Shown here: piece by piece, positions 9,006 to 18,266 of the stretch
Numbering within the stretch: position 1 is the first letter of the stretch
How the letters are laid out: every line of letters starts with the position of its first letter
Assembly: GCA_007122985.1 (NCBI GenBank)
Contig: SKSM01000152.1
Coordinates: forward strand, 1-32,486
Origin: Nitriliruptoraceae bacterium
Lineage (GTDB): Bacteria; Actinomycetota; Nitriliruptoria; Nitriliruptorales; Nitriliruptoraceae
Direction of reading: 5' to 3'
Length of the DNA: 32,486 nucleotides
Program-made: the position numbers and the translations under genes
Notes under the pieces: model-generated
Database searches by the model: none
The model's input: only the letters and a program-made list of their open reading frames with translations
What the model was told of the DNA's origin: nothing

Positions 9006-10013
9006 TCAGCTCGAGCTGCTGAACGCACTGTCGAACGAGGCATCCGACGGCTCGATCTTGACCACCTCTCGCATGAACGCGAGCGCGTCGGGCCCGCCAA
9101 TGAGCCGGTCCATCCCCGCGTCCTCCCACTCGATGGAGATCGGACCGTCGTAGCCGATCGCGTTGAGCATCCGGATGCAGGCCTCCCACGGCACGTCCCC
9201 GTGCCCGGTGGAAACGAAGTCCCAACCACGGCGCGGGTCTGCCCAGGGCAGGTGCGAACCCAGTCGACCGTTGCGGCCGTTGAGCTGCTTGACCGACTCC
9301 TTGCAGTCGACGTGGTAGATGCGGTCCTGGAAGTCCCACAGGAAGGTGACCGGGTCAAGGTCTTGCCACACGTAGTGGCTCGGATCGAAGTTGAGGCCGA
9401 ACCCGGGACGGTGCCCGATGGCCTCCAGGGTGCGAACGGTGGTCCAGTAGTCGTAGGCGATCTCGCTGGGGTGCACCTCGTGGGCGAAGCGGACGCCCAC
9501 CTCGTCGAAGACGTCGATGATCGGGTTCCATCGGTCTGCGAAGTCGGTGTAGCCACGCTCGATCATCTCTGGCGGTACCGGTGGGAACATCGCGACCGTG
9601 TGCCAGATGCTCGAGCCGGTGAAACCGATGACCGTGTCGACACCCAGCTTCGCCGCGACCCGCGCCGTGTTCTTCATCTCCTCAGCGGCGCGCTGACGGA
9701 CGCCCTCGGGCTCGCCGTCCCCCCAGATCCGTGGGGGAAGGATCCCCTGGTGACGCTCGTCGATGGGATGGTCGCAGACGGCCTGCCCGACCAGGTGGTT
9801 GCTGATGGCCCAGACCTTCAAGCCGTAGTGATCGAGCATCTCGAGCTTGCGTTCCAGGTAGCTGTCGTCCTCGAGGGCCTTGTCCACCTCGATGTGGTCA
9901 CCCCAGCAGGCGATCTCGAGACCGTCGTAGCCCCATTCAGACGTCAGTTGGCACATCTTCTCGAACGAGAGGTCGGCCCACTGGCCGGTGAACAGTGTGA
10001 TCGGACGTGGCAT
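9006..10013 (-). CDS. Sugar phosphate isomerase/epimerase family protein (AP-endonuclease 2-like TIM barrel), copy 1
   Basis: 335 aa; [14 protein letters not shown]...[13 protein letters not shown]...[12 protein letters not shown]...YHVDCKES...[12 protein letters not shown] metal-binding pattern. Confidence 0.85.
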   Translation of the reverse strand: MPRPITLFTGQWADLSFEKMCQLTSEWGYDGLEIACWGDHIEVDKALEDDSYLERKLEMLDHYGLKVWAISNHLVGQAVCDHPIDERHQGILPPRIWGDGEPEGVRQRAAEEMKNTARVAAKLGVDTVIGFTGSSIWHTVAMFPPVPPEMIERGYTDFADRWNPIIDVFDEVGVRFAHEVHPSEIAYDYWTTVRTLEAIGHRPGFGLNFDPSHYVWQDLDPVTFLWDFQDRIYHVDCKESVKQLNGRNGRLGSHLPWADPRRGWDFVSTGHGDVPWEACIRMLNAIGYDGPISIEWEDAGMDRLIGGPDALAFMREVVKIEPSDASFDSAFSSSS

Positions 10014-10094
10014 CGCTGGCTCCTTGTCGCTGATCGGTGGTGCGCGTCGGTTGTCGGCCCTGCTTACTGGTGCGGCGGCGGTGCGTCGGGAGAC

Positions 10095-11426
10095 TCAGAT
10101 CGCGGACCACACGACCCGGTTCACCTCGTTCTCGAGCCACTCTTGACGGCCGGAGACCGGGCTCGGATCGAGCCCGGCGTCGGTCGCGCGATCGGCCACA
10201 GCCGCCAGATCGGTCGCGGGATCCATGATGGAGCGCCCGAGTTCGCCGTCCCAGCCGGCATAGCGTTGGTCGCGGAACGACTCCAGCACACCGTCGGTGA
10301 GCAGCGCTTCGGCGGCGAGCAGACCCTGGGCCAAGGTGTCGATGCCGCCGACGTGGCCGTGGAAGAGATCGACGCGATCCAGGCTCTGGCGTCGGAGCTT
10401 GGCGTCGAAGTTGAACCCGCCGGTCGTCAGGCCGCCGGAACGCAGGATCTCGTGCAGGACCAGGGAGAGTTCCTCGACGGAGTTGGGGAACTGATCGGTG
10501 TCCCAGCCGTTCTGGGGATCCCCGCGGTTCGCGTCGATGCTGCCGAAGATGCCGTGGTCGAGCGCGTAGCTGACCTCGTGCTGGAATGAGTGCCCCGCGA
10601 GGGTCGCGTGGTTGGCCTCGATGTTGACCTTGTACTCCGCCTCGAGGTCGTAGCGCTCGAGGAAGGCGTGCACCGCCGCGCAGTCATAGTCGTACTGGTG
10701 CTTGGTCGGCTCCTGCGGCTTGGGCTCGATGAGCAGCGGACCGGAGAAGCCGATGTCGCGCTTGTGGGCGGCGACGAGCTCGAGGAACCGCGCAAGCTGA
10801 TCGCCCTCCTGGCGCATCCGGGTGTTGAGCAGGGTCTCGTAGCCCTCCCGTCCACCCCACAGCGTGTAGTTGGCGCCGCCGAGCCGGTGTGTCGCCTCCA
10901 GGGCGTTGCGCACCTGGGCAGCGGCGTGGGCAAAGACCTCGGGGTCGGGGTTGGTGGCCGCGCCGGCGGCGTAGCGTGGATGGGAGAACAGGTTCGCCGT
11001 CCCCCACAGCAGCTCGACCCCGGTCTCCTCCATCTTCTGTGCGGCACGATCCACGAGTCGGTCGAGGTTCGAGCGGAACTCGCGCAGGGAGCTTCCCTGG
11101 GGGGCAAGGTCGACGTCGTGGAAGGTGAAGAAGGGCGTGCCGAGCTTGGAGAAGAACTCGAAGGCCGCATCCTGCTTGGCCTCCGCCGCCTCGAGGGGGT
11201 CGAGTCCCGGCTCGATCCAAGGGCGATCGAAGGTGCCCGCACCGAAGACGTCGTTGCCGGCCCAGCTGAAGGAGTGCCAGTAGCACACCGACGGGCGCAG
11301 ATGGTCCTCCATCCGTTTGCCGGCGACGATGCGGTCCGGGTCGTAGACCCGGAAGGCGAGCCCGTCCTCGGAGTCACTGCCCGCCGTGGGCACCCGCGCG
11401 GGGACGTCGGTGAAGAATTCGCTCAT
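10095..11426 (-). CDS. xylA: Xylose isomerase (class II-type)
   Basis: 443 aa; [68 protein letters not shown]. Confidence 0.93.
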   Translation of the reverse strand: MSEFFTDVPARVPTAGSDSEDGLAFRVYDPDRIVAGKRMEDHLRPSVCYWHSFSWAGNDVFGAGTFDRPWIEPGLDPLEAAEAKQDAAFEFFSKLGTPFFTFHDVDLAPQGSSLREFRSNLDRLVDRAAQKMEETGVELLWGTANLFSHPRYAAGAATNPDPEVFAHAAAQVRNALEATHRLGGANYTLWGGREGYETLLNTRMRQEGDQLARFLELVAAHKRDIGFSGPLLIEPKPQEPTKHQYDYDCAAVHAFLERYDLEAEYKVNIEANHATLAGHSFQHEVSYALDHGIFGSIDANRGDPQNGWDTDQFPNSVEELSLVLHEILRSGGLTTGGFNFDAKLRRQSLDRVDLFHGHVGGIDTLAQGLLAAEALLTDGVLESFRDQRYAGWDGELGRSIMDPATDLAAVADRATDAGLDPSPVSGRQEWLENEVNRVVWSAI

Positions 11427-11481
11427 GCCTGCTGCTCCTGCCTGTCGCGCTCGTGGACGGACGAGATGCCCGCCAGCCGGT

Positions 11482-12669
11482 CTACACCCCCGCGATGTCC
11501 ACCGGGGCCTGGTTGCGGGCCGATTCGAGCGCCGCGTGCAGCACTCGTTGGGTCTTCACCGCGTCGGCGAAGTCCGGCAAGGGCACGCGCGGCTGGCCCC
11601 CGCCGACCACGCTCAGGATGTCCGCGGCCTGGTTGACGAAGGTGTTCTCGTAGCCGAGACCATGGCTGTCGGGCCACCAGGCCTCGAGGTAGGGGTGGCC
11701 CGCCCCTGCCTTTGTGACGTCGATCGTCGTCCATCCCTGGACGGCAGCATCGGAACCGAAGTCGTAGAACCCGAGCTCGTTCATCCGCTCGAAGTCGAAC
11801 CGCAGCGCACCGTTCTCGCCGTGGATCTCGAAGCGGTTGGCGTTGTGGTAGCCGGTGGCGAGGCGCGTCGCCTCGAAGCTGGCGAGCCCACCTCCGCTCA
11901 TGCGACCGAGGAAGAGCACGGCGTCGTCGACGGTGCTCTTCGCGGTGCGCTCACCGGCCTCCGCGCCGGAGCCGGCGATCTCGCCGCCGGCATCCCCCTC
12001 GACGACGGTCCGCTCCTCGATGAAGGTGTGCTCGATGGCCCCGTCGACCCGAACGATCTCCTCGCCGGTGACGAACCGGACGGCGTCGATGATGTGGGCA
12101 TTGAGGTCACCGTGGGCGCCGGAGCCGGCGATGTCGCCTTGGAAGCGCCACACCAGCGGCGCATCGGGACCACCCCACCCCTGGAGATAGGCGGCACGGA
12201 CGTGGTAGATGCGCCCGAGCGCACCCGAGGAGACCAGCTGGTGTGCCAGGGCGATGGCCGGCACCCGACGGTAGTTGAACCACACGAAGGTCTGGCCCTC
12301 CGCCTTTGCGGCCGCGGCGGCCATCTCGTTGGCGTCCGCCAGCGTTCCCGCCAGTGGCTTCTCGCAGGCGACGTGCTTGCCAGCCTCGAGCGCAGCGATG
12401 GCCTGCTCGGCATGCAGGTGGTTGGGGGTGACGATGTCGACCAGACCGATGTCCTCGTCGGTGGCCGCTGCATGCCAGTCGGTGGTGGAGCTCTGCCAAC
12501 CCCAGTTCCGGGCGAACTCCTCGAGTTGCGCCGCGTTGCGTGCCGCGACGGTGTGCAACACCGGTGCCGGTGAGACGTCGAAGAACTTCGCGGCGTTGAG
12601 CCACGCATTTGAGTGCGCACGACCCATGAACTTCGAGCCGAGCAGCGCGATGTTGAGTTGATCGGTCAT
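11482..12669 (-). CDS. Gfo/Idh/MocA family oxidoreductase
   Basis: 395 aa; [18 protein letters not shown]...[44 protein letters not shown]. Confidence 0.92.
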   Translation of the reverse strand: MTDQLNIALLGSKFMGRAHSNAWLNAAKFFDVSPAPVLHTVAARNAAQLEEFARNWGWQSSTTDWHAAATDEDIGLVDIVTPNHLHAEQAIAALEAGKHVACEKPLAGTLADANEMAAAAAKAEGQTFVWFNYRRVPAIALAHQLVSSGALGRIYHVRAAYLQGWGGPDAPLVWRFQGDIAGSGAHGDLNAHIIDAVRFVTGEEIVRVDGAIEHTFIEERTVVEGDAGGEIAGSGAEAGERTAKSTVDDAVLFLGRMSGGGLASFEATRLATGYHNANRFEIHGENGALRFDFERMNELGFYDFGSDAAVQGWTTIDVTKAGAGHPYLEAWWPDSHGLGYENTFVNQAADILSVVGGGQPRVPLPDFADAVKTQRVLHAALESARNQAPVDIAGV

Positions 12670-13430
12670 GTGTCGTGTCCTTTGCTCGCGCCCCCCGGGG
12701 AGGGCTCACCGTCATCAATGCTCGCTCCGACGCCGAGGTAGCGCCGCTGGAGCTCAGCGTCGCCCAGCAGCCGGGCTGCGGTGACCTCGGTCTCGATCCG
12801 ACCGGAGACCATGACCAGCTGTCGCTCGGCCATCTCGGTCGCCGCCCGCAGGTTCTGCTCGACGACCAGGACCGCGACACCCTCCTCCACCAGGTGGTGG
12901 ACGGCCTCGATGAGGATGTCGACGATGGTGGGTGCCAGCCCCTCGGACGGTTCGTCCATCAACAGCATCGAGCCGTTGAGCAGCAGTGCGCGACCCACCG
13001 CGAGCATCTGCTGCTCGCCACCCGAGAGCTTGCCACCTCCCTGACGGCGGCGTTCAGCAAGCCTCGGGAACAGCTCGTAGACGGCCTCGGGGGTCCAACG
13101 CTTGTCACCGTTGCCCTTGGAGAGCATGGCCAGGTGCTCGTCCACGGTCAGGGACGGGAAAAGGCGTCGACCCTGGGGGACGTAGGCGATCCCGCTGCGC
13201 GCGATGCGCTCGGGCGTCTGACCGTCGATCCGCTCGCCGTCGTGGATGATCGCGCCCGACCACGGCTTGACCAGACCCATGATGGCCTCGCACAGCGTGG
13301 TCTTGCCCATGCCGTTGCGCCCGACGATGGCAACCGCCTCGGTGCCCATGTCGAAGCTCAGGTCGTCGAGGACGCGGGCCTCGCCGTAGCCGGCGCACAG
13401 GCTCTCGACACGGAAGGTGGCGTCGCTCAT
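12666..13430 (-). CDS. livF: Branched-chain amino acid-type ABC transporter ATP-binding protein LivF
   Basis: Start MSDATFRVESLCAGYGEARVLDD at 13430; Walker A GRNGMGKTTL, signature LSGGEQQMLAVGRALL; 4-nt overlaps with both neighbours. Confidence 0.92.
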   Translation of the reverse strand: MSDATFRVESLCAGYGEARVLDDLSFDMGTEAVAIVGRNGMGKTTLCEAIMGLVKPWSGAIIHDGERIDGQTPERIARSGIAYVPQGRRLFPSLTVDEHLAMLSKGNGDKRWTPEAVYELFPRLAERRRQGGGKLSGGEQQMLAVGRALLLNGSMLLMDEPSEGLAPTIVDILIEAVHHLVEEGVAVLVVEQNLRAATEMAERQLVMVSGRIETEVTAARLLGDAELQRRYLGVGASIDDGEPSPGGASKGHDT

Positions 13431-14206
13431 GCCGATGCTCCGGTGCCGAGGTAGGTCTGGAGCACCACCGGATCGTGCTCGATCTCGGAGGGCGTCCCCG
13501 CGGCGATCTGCTGACCGTCGGCCATCACCATCACACGGTCGACCACCCGCAGTGCGACGTCCATGTCGTGCTCGATCAGGAGCAGGGTGATGTCTGCGCC
13601 CAGGTCGCTGAGCAACTCGATGAGCCACTCACGCTCACCACGCGAGAGCCCGGAAGCCGGCTCATCGAGCAGAAGGATGTCCGGATCGGTCGCGACCGCC
13701 ATACCGATCTCGAGCTGGCGCTTCTGCCCGTGGGACAGGTCGCTGACGGGGGTGGCGAGCTCCTCGGTCAACCACACCGTCTCTGCGGCCGCGCGCGCCT
13801 GTTCCCGCCACGATCGGTCGGTCCCCGACCGCCACAGTGAGAGGTGTCGACCTCGCTTGCCCACCACCGCGAGGTAGAGGTTGTCCTCCACACTCAGGCC
13901 GGGGAACGAGCGCGCCTTCTGGTAGGTGCGCGCCATCCCGAACCGGGGACGGCGGCGCGACGGCAAGGACGTGCAGTCAACCCCCTTGATCATGACCGTG
14001 CCGCGCGTGGGAGTGAGATCGCCACTGATGACGTTGAACAGCGTGGTCTTGCCGGCCCCGTTCGGGCCGAGGATGGCCAGGTGTTCGCCCTTGGCGACGT
14101 CGAGATCCACGCCATTCACGGCGAAGAGACGCCCGAACGCCATCACGATCGATCGCAACCGCAGCACCTGCTCACGGTCGGACGACATGATGGCGTTCGG
14201 GCTCAT
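13427..14206 (-). CDS. livG: Branched-chain amino acid-type ABC transporter ATP-binding protein LivG
   Basis: 259 aa; LAILGPNGAGKTTLFNVISGDLTPTRG, LSHGQKRQLEIGMAVATDPDILLLDEPASGL. Confidence 0.92.
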   Translation of the reverse strand: MSPNAIMSSDREQVLRLRSIVMAFGRLFAVNGVDLDVAKGEHLAILGPNGAGKTTLFNVISGDLTPTRGTVMIKGVDCTSLPSRRRPRFGMARTYQKARSFPGLSVEDNLYLAVVGKRGRHLSLWRSGTDRSWREQARAAAETVWLTEELATPVSDLSHGQKRQLEIGMAVATDPDILLLDEPASGLSRGEREWLIELLSDLGADITLLLIEHDMDVALRVVDRVMVMADGQQIAAGTPSEIEHDPVVLQTYLGTGASA

Positions 14207-14227
14207 GGCTGCGCTCCTGTGCTCGGG

Positions 14228-15739
14228 CTACTGCTGTGGGACGCCGTCCTCGACCGGGATGGCGTTGCCGACCCACGGCAGGTCCCGCTCCTCACACGGC
14301 GGGAAGTCCCGGGACGGCGCCGGAGTGTCAGCACCGAACGTGCCGCCGAAAGTCTGGTCGACCTCCGGAATCAGCGCGACCGTCTCCTGGACGACCTCGC
14401 CGCTCTCGTCATCGACGGTGAGACGCGAGATGAAGACGTCGACGATGCCGCTGCGGTTGTCGTCGAGGGCGATGTCTCCGTAGGGCAGCTCGACGCTGAG
14501 GCCCCCCAGAGCACTCTGGAGCGGCTCCGGAGACGGGTCGCCACCGGTCTCTGCAAGGCCGTCGACCAGCGCGACACCGGCCGAGTAGTAGCCGTACATG
14601 AACCCGAAGCTGGCAGCCGCTGAGGCGTCCGCACGCTCGCCTCCGGCGATGCCGGTGGGTAGCGAGTCCCAGGTCTCGTCTGCGCTTGCGAGGTACTCGT
14701 CGATCGCCGGCATCTGCACGTCGCCTGGTGGTGACGCGAAGCCACCCACATAGGCCCCCGCGATGTCCGGTCCCAGTGCCTGCGCGAGATCGGGGTTGAA
14801 GAACAGGTTGCCGGCGTGCTGATCGCCAGTCAGGTCACCCTTGGCGTCGACGAACGCCTCGAGCGCGGCCTGGGTGCCGGTACCACCGACCGCCCAGAAG
14901 TAGCCGTCGACCTCGTCGGGGTCGGGCAGCTGGGCGATGTAGGACGAGTAGTCGGTGGTCCCCAGCGGCGGGAACACCCGGGAGGTGACCTCGCCACCGA
15001 CACCACAGAACTCCGCGACGAACCCAGCGGTCGAGGTGTGACCGAAGCTGTAGTCGTCGGCGATGACCGCCGCCGTCTCCCAGCCCTCCTGGTTGTGCAG
15101 AATGTCGCCGAGCCCGGCGTTCCAGATCGCCCCTTCGCCATGGAAGCGGAAGAAGTTGGGCGCCTGAACCTCGAGCGTCGGCTCCTGCGAGCCGGCGATG
15201 CCGCTGAGGAAGGTGACGTCGGGGTTCTGCAGCGCGTACTCCGCGACCGCGATGCCCTCGTCACCGGACAGCGGCCCGATCACGACGTTGGCATCGTTCT
15301 GCTCGACGAGCTGGCGGACCTCGGCCAGGATTCGGTCGGGCGTGTCGTCACCGCAGCCGACGCCGACCAACTCGATGGGCGTGCCGTTGACTTCAGCGCC
15401 TTCCCAACCGTCGAGTGCGGTGTCGTCGGACGGCACGGTGGCCCCGGCGTGGTTGACCAGGGCGAGCGCCACACCGGCCACGGTGTCCTCGTGGAAGCCA
15501 CCGAACGGTCCCTCGCACTGTCCGAGGATCCCGAGCCGCACCTCGTCGTCGCCGTCGTCCGCGACGTCGACGTCGTCGTCAGCGTCATCTGCGTCGTCGA
15601 CGTCGTCAACGGCGTCCTCGGAATCGTCGAGTCCCGGCGGCGCGTCTGCATCATCATCGGCGCACGCCGCCACGATCAACGCGAGAGCGAATAGTGAACT
15701 GGCGACGAGTCGTCGCCCAGATGTCTTGGCTTGCTTCAT
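14228..15739 (-). CDS. Periplasmic-binding lipoprotein of LIV/HAAT-type ABC transporter
   Basis: Start MKQAKTSGRRLVASSLFALALIVAAC (lipobox) at 15739; long Asp-rich linker, then VRLGILGQCEGPFGGF... type I binding-protein fold. Confidence 0.85.
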   Translation of the reverse strand: MKQAKTSGRRLVASSLFALALIVAACADDDADAPPGLDDSEDAVDDVDDADDADDDVDVADDGDDEVRLGILGQCEGPFGGFHEDTVAGVALALVNHAGATVPSDDTALDGWEGAEVNGTPIELVGVGCGDDTPDRILAEVRQLVEQNDANVVIGPLSGDEGIAVAEYALQNPDVTFLSGIAGSQEPTLEVQAPNFFRFHGEGAIWNAGLGDILHNQEGWETAAVIADDYSFGHTSTAGFVAEFCGVGGEVTSRVFPPLGTTDYSSYIAQLPDPDEVDGYFWAVGGTGTQAALEAFVDAKGDLTGDQHAGNLFFNPDLAQALGPDIAGAYVGGFASPPGDVQMPAIDEYLASADETWDSLPTGIAGGERADASAAASFGFMYGYYSAGVALVDGLAETGGDPSPEPLQSALGGLSVELPYGDIALDDNRSGIVDVFISRLTVDDESGEVVQETVALIPEVDQTFGGTFGADTPAPSRDFPPCEERDLPWVGNAIPVEDGVPQQ

Positions 15740-15840
15740 GACAGTACTCCCTCGTGTGCCTTCGGAGCCGACGCGTCGCCCGCCCGAAACCCGGTATCGT
15801 TGCTGATGTGTCACTGCACGTGTCTTGCCTCGTGTTGGAC

Positions 15841-16947
15841 CTACTTCCTTTCCTCGGTCGGCGGCGAGGTGCTGCTGTCGATCATCACGACGGGGGACTC
15901 GCCGGCGTCGTCGCCGGAGGTATCCACCCTGCCGGTGCCGTCACGGCTCGAGAATCTCGAGAACCTGCGACGCCCCTCATTGCTGAGCCGCTGGATGACG
16001 CCGCTCAGGCCCTCGGGCGAGAGCACCATGATCAGCAGCACCAGCGCGCCAATGACCGTGTTGAAGCGATCCTCGGTGATCCCGATTCGATCGACGAACG
16101 GGAGCGCGCGCAGGTAGCTGTTGGCCGCCACGTAGACGAACGCACCCAGCCAGGCGCCCTCGAGGTGGGAGATCCCCCCGATGACCGCGACGATCAGCAG
16201 CACCAGCGTGGGGCTGATGCCGATCGACGCCGGGTCGATCTGGCCGTTCCACCACACGTTGAGCAGGCCGGCCACGCCTGCGATGAACCCTGCGAGCGTG
16301 AACGCCAGCGCACGGTGCAGCGGCACCCTGAAGCCGAGCGATGCCATGCGCACCGGGTCGTCGCGGACACCCTGCAGGGCCAGACCGAACGGGGTGCGCG
16401 CCACCAGCTTGAGCACGACATAGCCGCCGATCGAGAGCAGCAGCGCGGCGTAGTAGAGGTGGGTGGCTTGAGTGATCGGCGGGGGCGGCGTGATACGCGT
16501 GATACCGCTGGGTCCCGAGATCGGCACGACCTGGGCGAAGACGTTGTAGCCGATGACGGCGTACACCAGCGTGAGCATCAGGAAGTAGATGCCGGTGGTA
16601 CGGCTCGACAGCGCCCCGAGCAGGAACGCGATGGCCGTGGCGACAGCCAGTGCGAACACGACGGCGGTCCAGGGCGCCCATCCGAGGTTGAGACCCCGGG
16701 GACTGGCCTCGAGCACCGCGTTGCCGAACATGAAGCCGGCCGTGCCGAAAAGCATCAGCTGGGCCAGCGAGACCATGCCTCCGTACGCGCTGAGGAACAC
16801 GATCGTGGCCGCGGCAAGCCCGAGTATCAGCGTTCGGGTCATGATGAAGTTGACGAAGAACGACGAACCGATAGCCGGCAGCACCACCAGGAGCGCTACC
16901 ACCGCGACGAAGGCGATGGTCGTCGGCGAGCGCAGCTGCCGGGTCAC
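15841..16947 (-). CDS. livM: LIV-type ABC transporter permease LivM
   Basis: GTG start at 16947 (VTRQLRSPTTIAFVAV...); LSAYGGMVSLAQLMLFG, GVRDDPVRMASLGF, GGISHLEGAWLGAF. Confidence 0.9.
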   Translation of the reverse strand: MTRQLRSPTTIAFVAVVALLVVLPAIGSSFFVNFIMTRTLILGLAAATIVFLSAYGGMVSLAQLMLFGTAGFMFGNAVLEASPRGLNLGWAPWTAVVFALAVATAIAFLLGALSSRTTGIYFLMLTLVYAVIGYNVFAQVVPISGPSGITRITPPPPITQATHLYYAALLLSIGGYVVLKLVARTPFGLALQGVRDDPVRMASLGFRVPLHRALAFTLAGFIAGVAGLLNVWWNGQIDPASIGISPTLVLLIVAVIGGISHLEGAWLGAFVYVAANSYLRALPFVDRIGITEDRFNTVIGALVLLIMVLSPEGLSGVIQRLSNEGRRRFSRFSSRDGTGRVDTSGDDAGESPVVMIDSSTSPPTEERK

Positions 16948-18026
16948 GCCGGCCGCCCGAACAAGCCGTAGGGCCTGACCGCCAGGACGACCGCCAGCAG
17001 CACGAAGGTCAGGATGATCGCGTAGAAGGAGTAACGGCTGGGTAGGTAGGCGGGGGCGAATGCGATCACCATCCCGTAGAGCAGGGAGCCGGCTACCGCA
17101 CCCTTGATCGAGCCGAGCCCGCCGATGATCACCACCACCAGCGAGTTCAGCAGCCAATCGCCGTCCGAGCCCGTCGCCGCCCCGGCGAAGGACGCGCCCA
17201 TCGCACCACCGATCCCTGCGAGGAACGCGCCGACGAAGAAGGTCACGGCGAACACGAAGGTGATGTTGATCCCGAGGGCGCGGACCATGGTCTCGTCGTC
17301 CACTCCGGCACGGATCACGAGACCCATACGCGTGCGGTTCAGCCACAACCACAGCAGCGCCCCGACGAGCACAGCGACCGCGAGCATGAACAACCGGGTG
17401 GTCGCGTAGCGCTGACCCAGGATCTCTATGAAGTGGGTCACCGAGCCCGGCCAGGTCATCCTGAGCGCGAGCCCGCCGAAGTGGTTGAGCATCTGATCGG
17501 CCATGATGACGGTGATCGCCAGGGTGATCAGCGCCTGTCGCAGCTCTTGGCCCTGGTTCCAGCGCAGGAACAGCTGCTGGAGGATCAGACCGACGCATGC
17601 GGCCACCAGGGCGCCGACGAGCATCGGCACGACCCAGTCGAGGATCCCGACCTCGTCGGCCACGATGTTGCGAGACTTGCCGAGCATCGCATGCTGGACA
17701 TTTATCGCCACGAACGCCGCGAGCAGAAACAACGACCCGTGGGCCATGTTGACGGTCCGCATCAAGCCGAAGATGAGCGTGAACCCCGAGGCCACGACGA
17801 ACAGCAGGCCGGCGAAGGTGATCGCGTCGAGGAGGGTGACTACGAAGCGCCCCGGATTCGAGACGGCCGGACCAGCGGGACTGTCGCCGGCGATGAACAG
17901 CACCCACACCACCACGAAGGCCGCAGCGGCATAGGCGACCGCCTTGGGCAGGGCATAGACGACGGATCGCTTGCTATCTGCCGTGCCATCACCCGCCTGC
18001 GGCGCCTGGCCGACCGCTGTTGACAT
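16944..18026 (-). CDS. livH: LIV-type ABC transporter permease LivH
   Basis: Start MSTAVGQAPQAGDG at 18026; LIFGLMRTVNMAHGSLFLLAAF, IRAGVDDETMVRALGINI, IGGLGSIKGAVAGSLLYGM. Confidence 0.9.
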   Translation of the reverse strand: MSTAVGQAPQAGDGTADSKRSVVYALPKAVAYAAAAFVVVWVLFIAGDSPAGPAVSNPGRFVVTLLDAITFAGLLFVVASGFTLIFGLMRTVNMAHGSLFLLAAFVAINVQHAMLGKSRNIVADEVGILDWVVPMLVGALVAACVGLILQQLFLRWNQGQELRQALITLAITVIMADQMLNHFGGLALRMTWPGSVTHFIEILGQRYATTRLFMLAVAVLVGALLWLWLNRTRMGLVIRAGVDDETMVRALGINITFVFAVTFFVGAFLAGIGGAMGASFAGAATGSDGDWLLNSLVVVIIGGLGSIKGAVAGSLLYGMVIAFAPAYLPSRYSFYAIILTFVLLAVVLAVRPYGLFGRPA

Positions 18027-18128
18027 GCCTCTCCCTTGCCACCCGCGCAGAGCGGGTCCTCCCGAAGCTCCCGGCCGGCCTCTCGTCTCCCGTGGTCCGA
18101 AGGGCCGGCGGTGAGCTCTCCTCGCCAA

Positions 18129-18224
18129 ACAATACAGAAACCAGCGCAGGATGCAACCTTGAATACAGGGCTTGACACCAACCGATGTACTGGCTTAGGT
18201 GCCATGCATACATTCCGGGATGCA
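18129..18224. promoter_or_regulatory. Candidate divergent promoter/operator region
   Basis: Minus-strand TTGCAT-(16)-TATTGT (18156..18129); plus-strand TTGACA at 18172-18177 with weak TTAGGT at 18195-18200; three ATACA repeats (18132, 18163, 18208); TGCAT(10)ATGCA inverted repeat 18205-18224. Confidence 0.4.
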
Positions 18225-18266
18225 GGCCCTGACACTGGGATGCGGGGCGGGACCAGAGAGGACGGC

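Noticed and set aside
8905-9339. 144-aa minus-strand ORF extending into the 104-nt gap after SPI copy 1 (ends VWAVGGNVTIIPQKR)
   Set aside because: Mostly out of frame with SPI copy 1; the short gap-coded tail alone does not support a gene.
15535-15664. GTC/GAC repeat tract considered as a CRISPR-like or noncoding repeat
   Set aside because: In frame inside the binding-protein gene and encodes the Asp-rich linker; no regular repeat-spacer structure.
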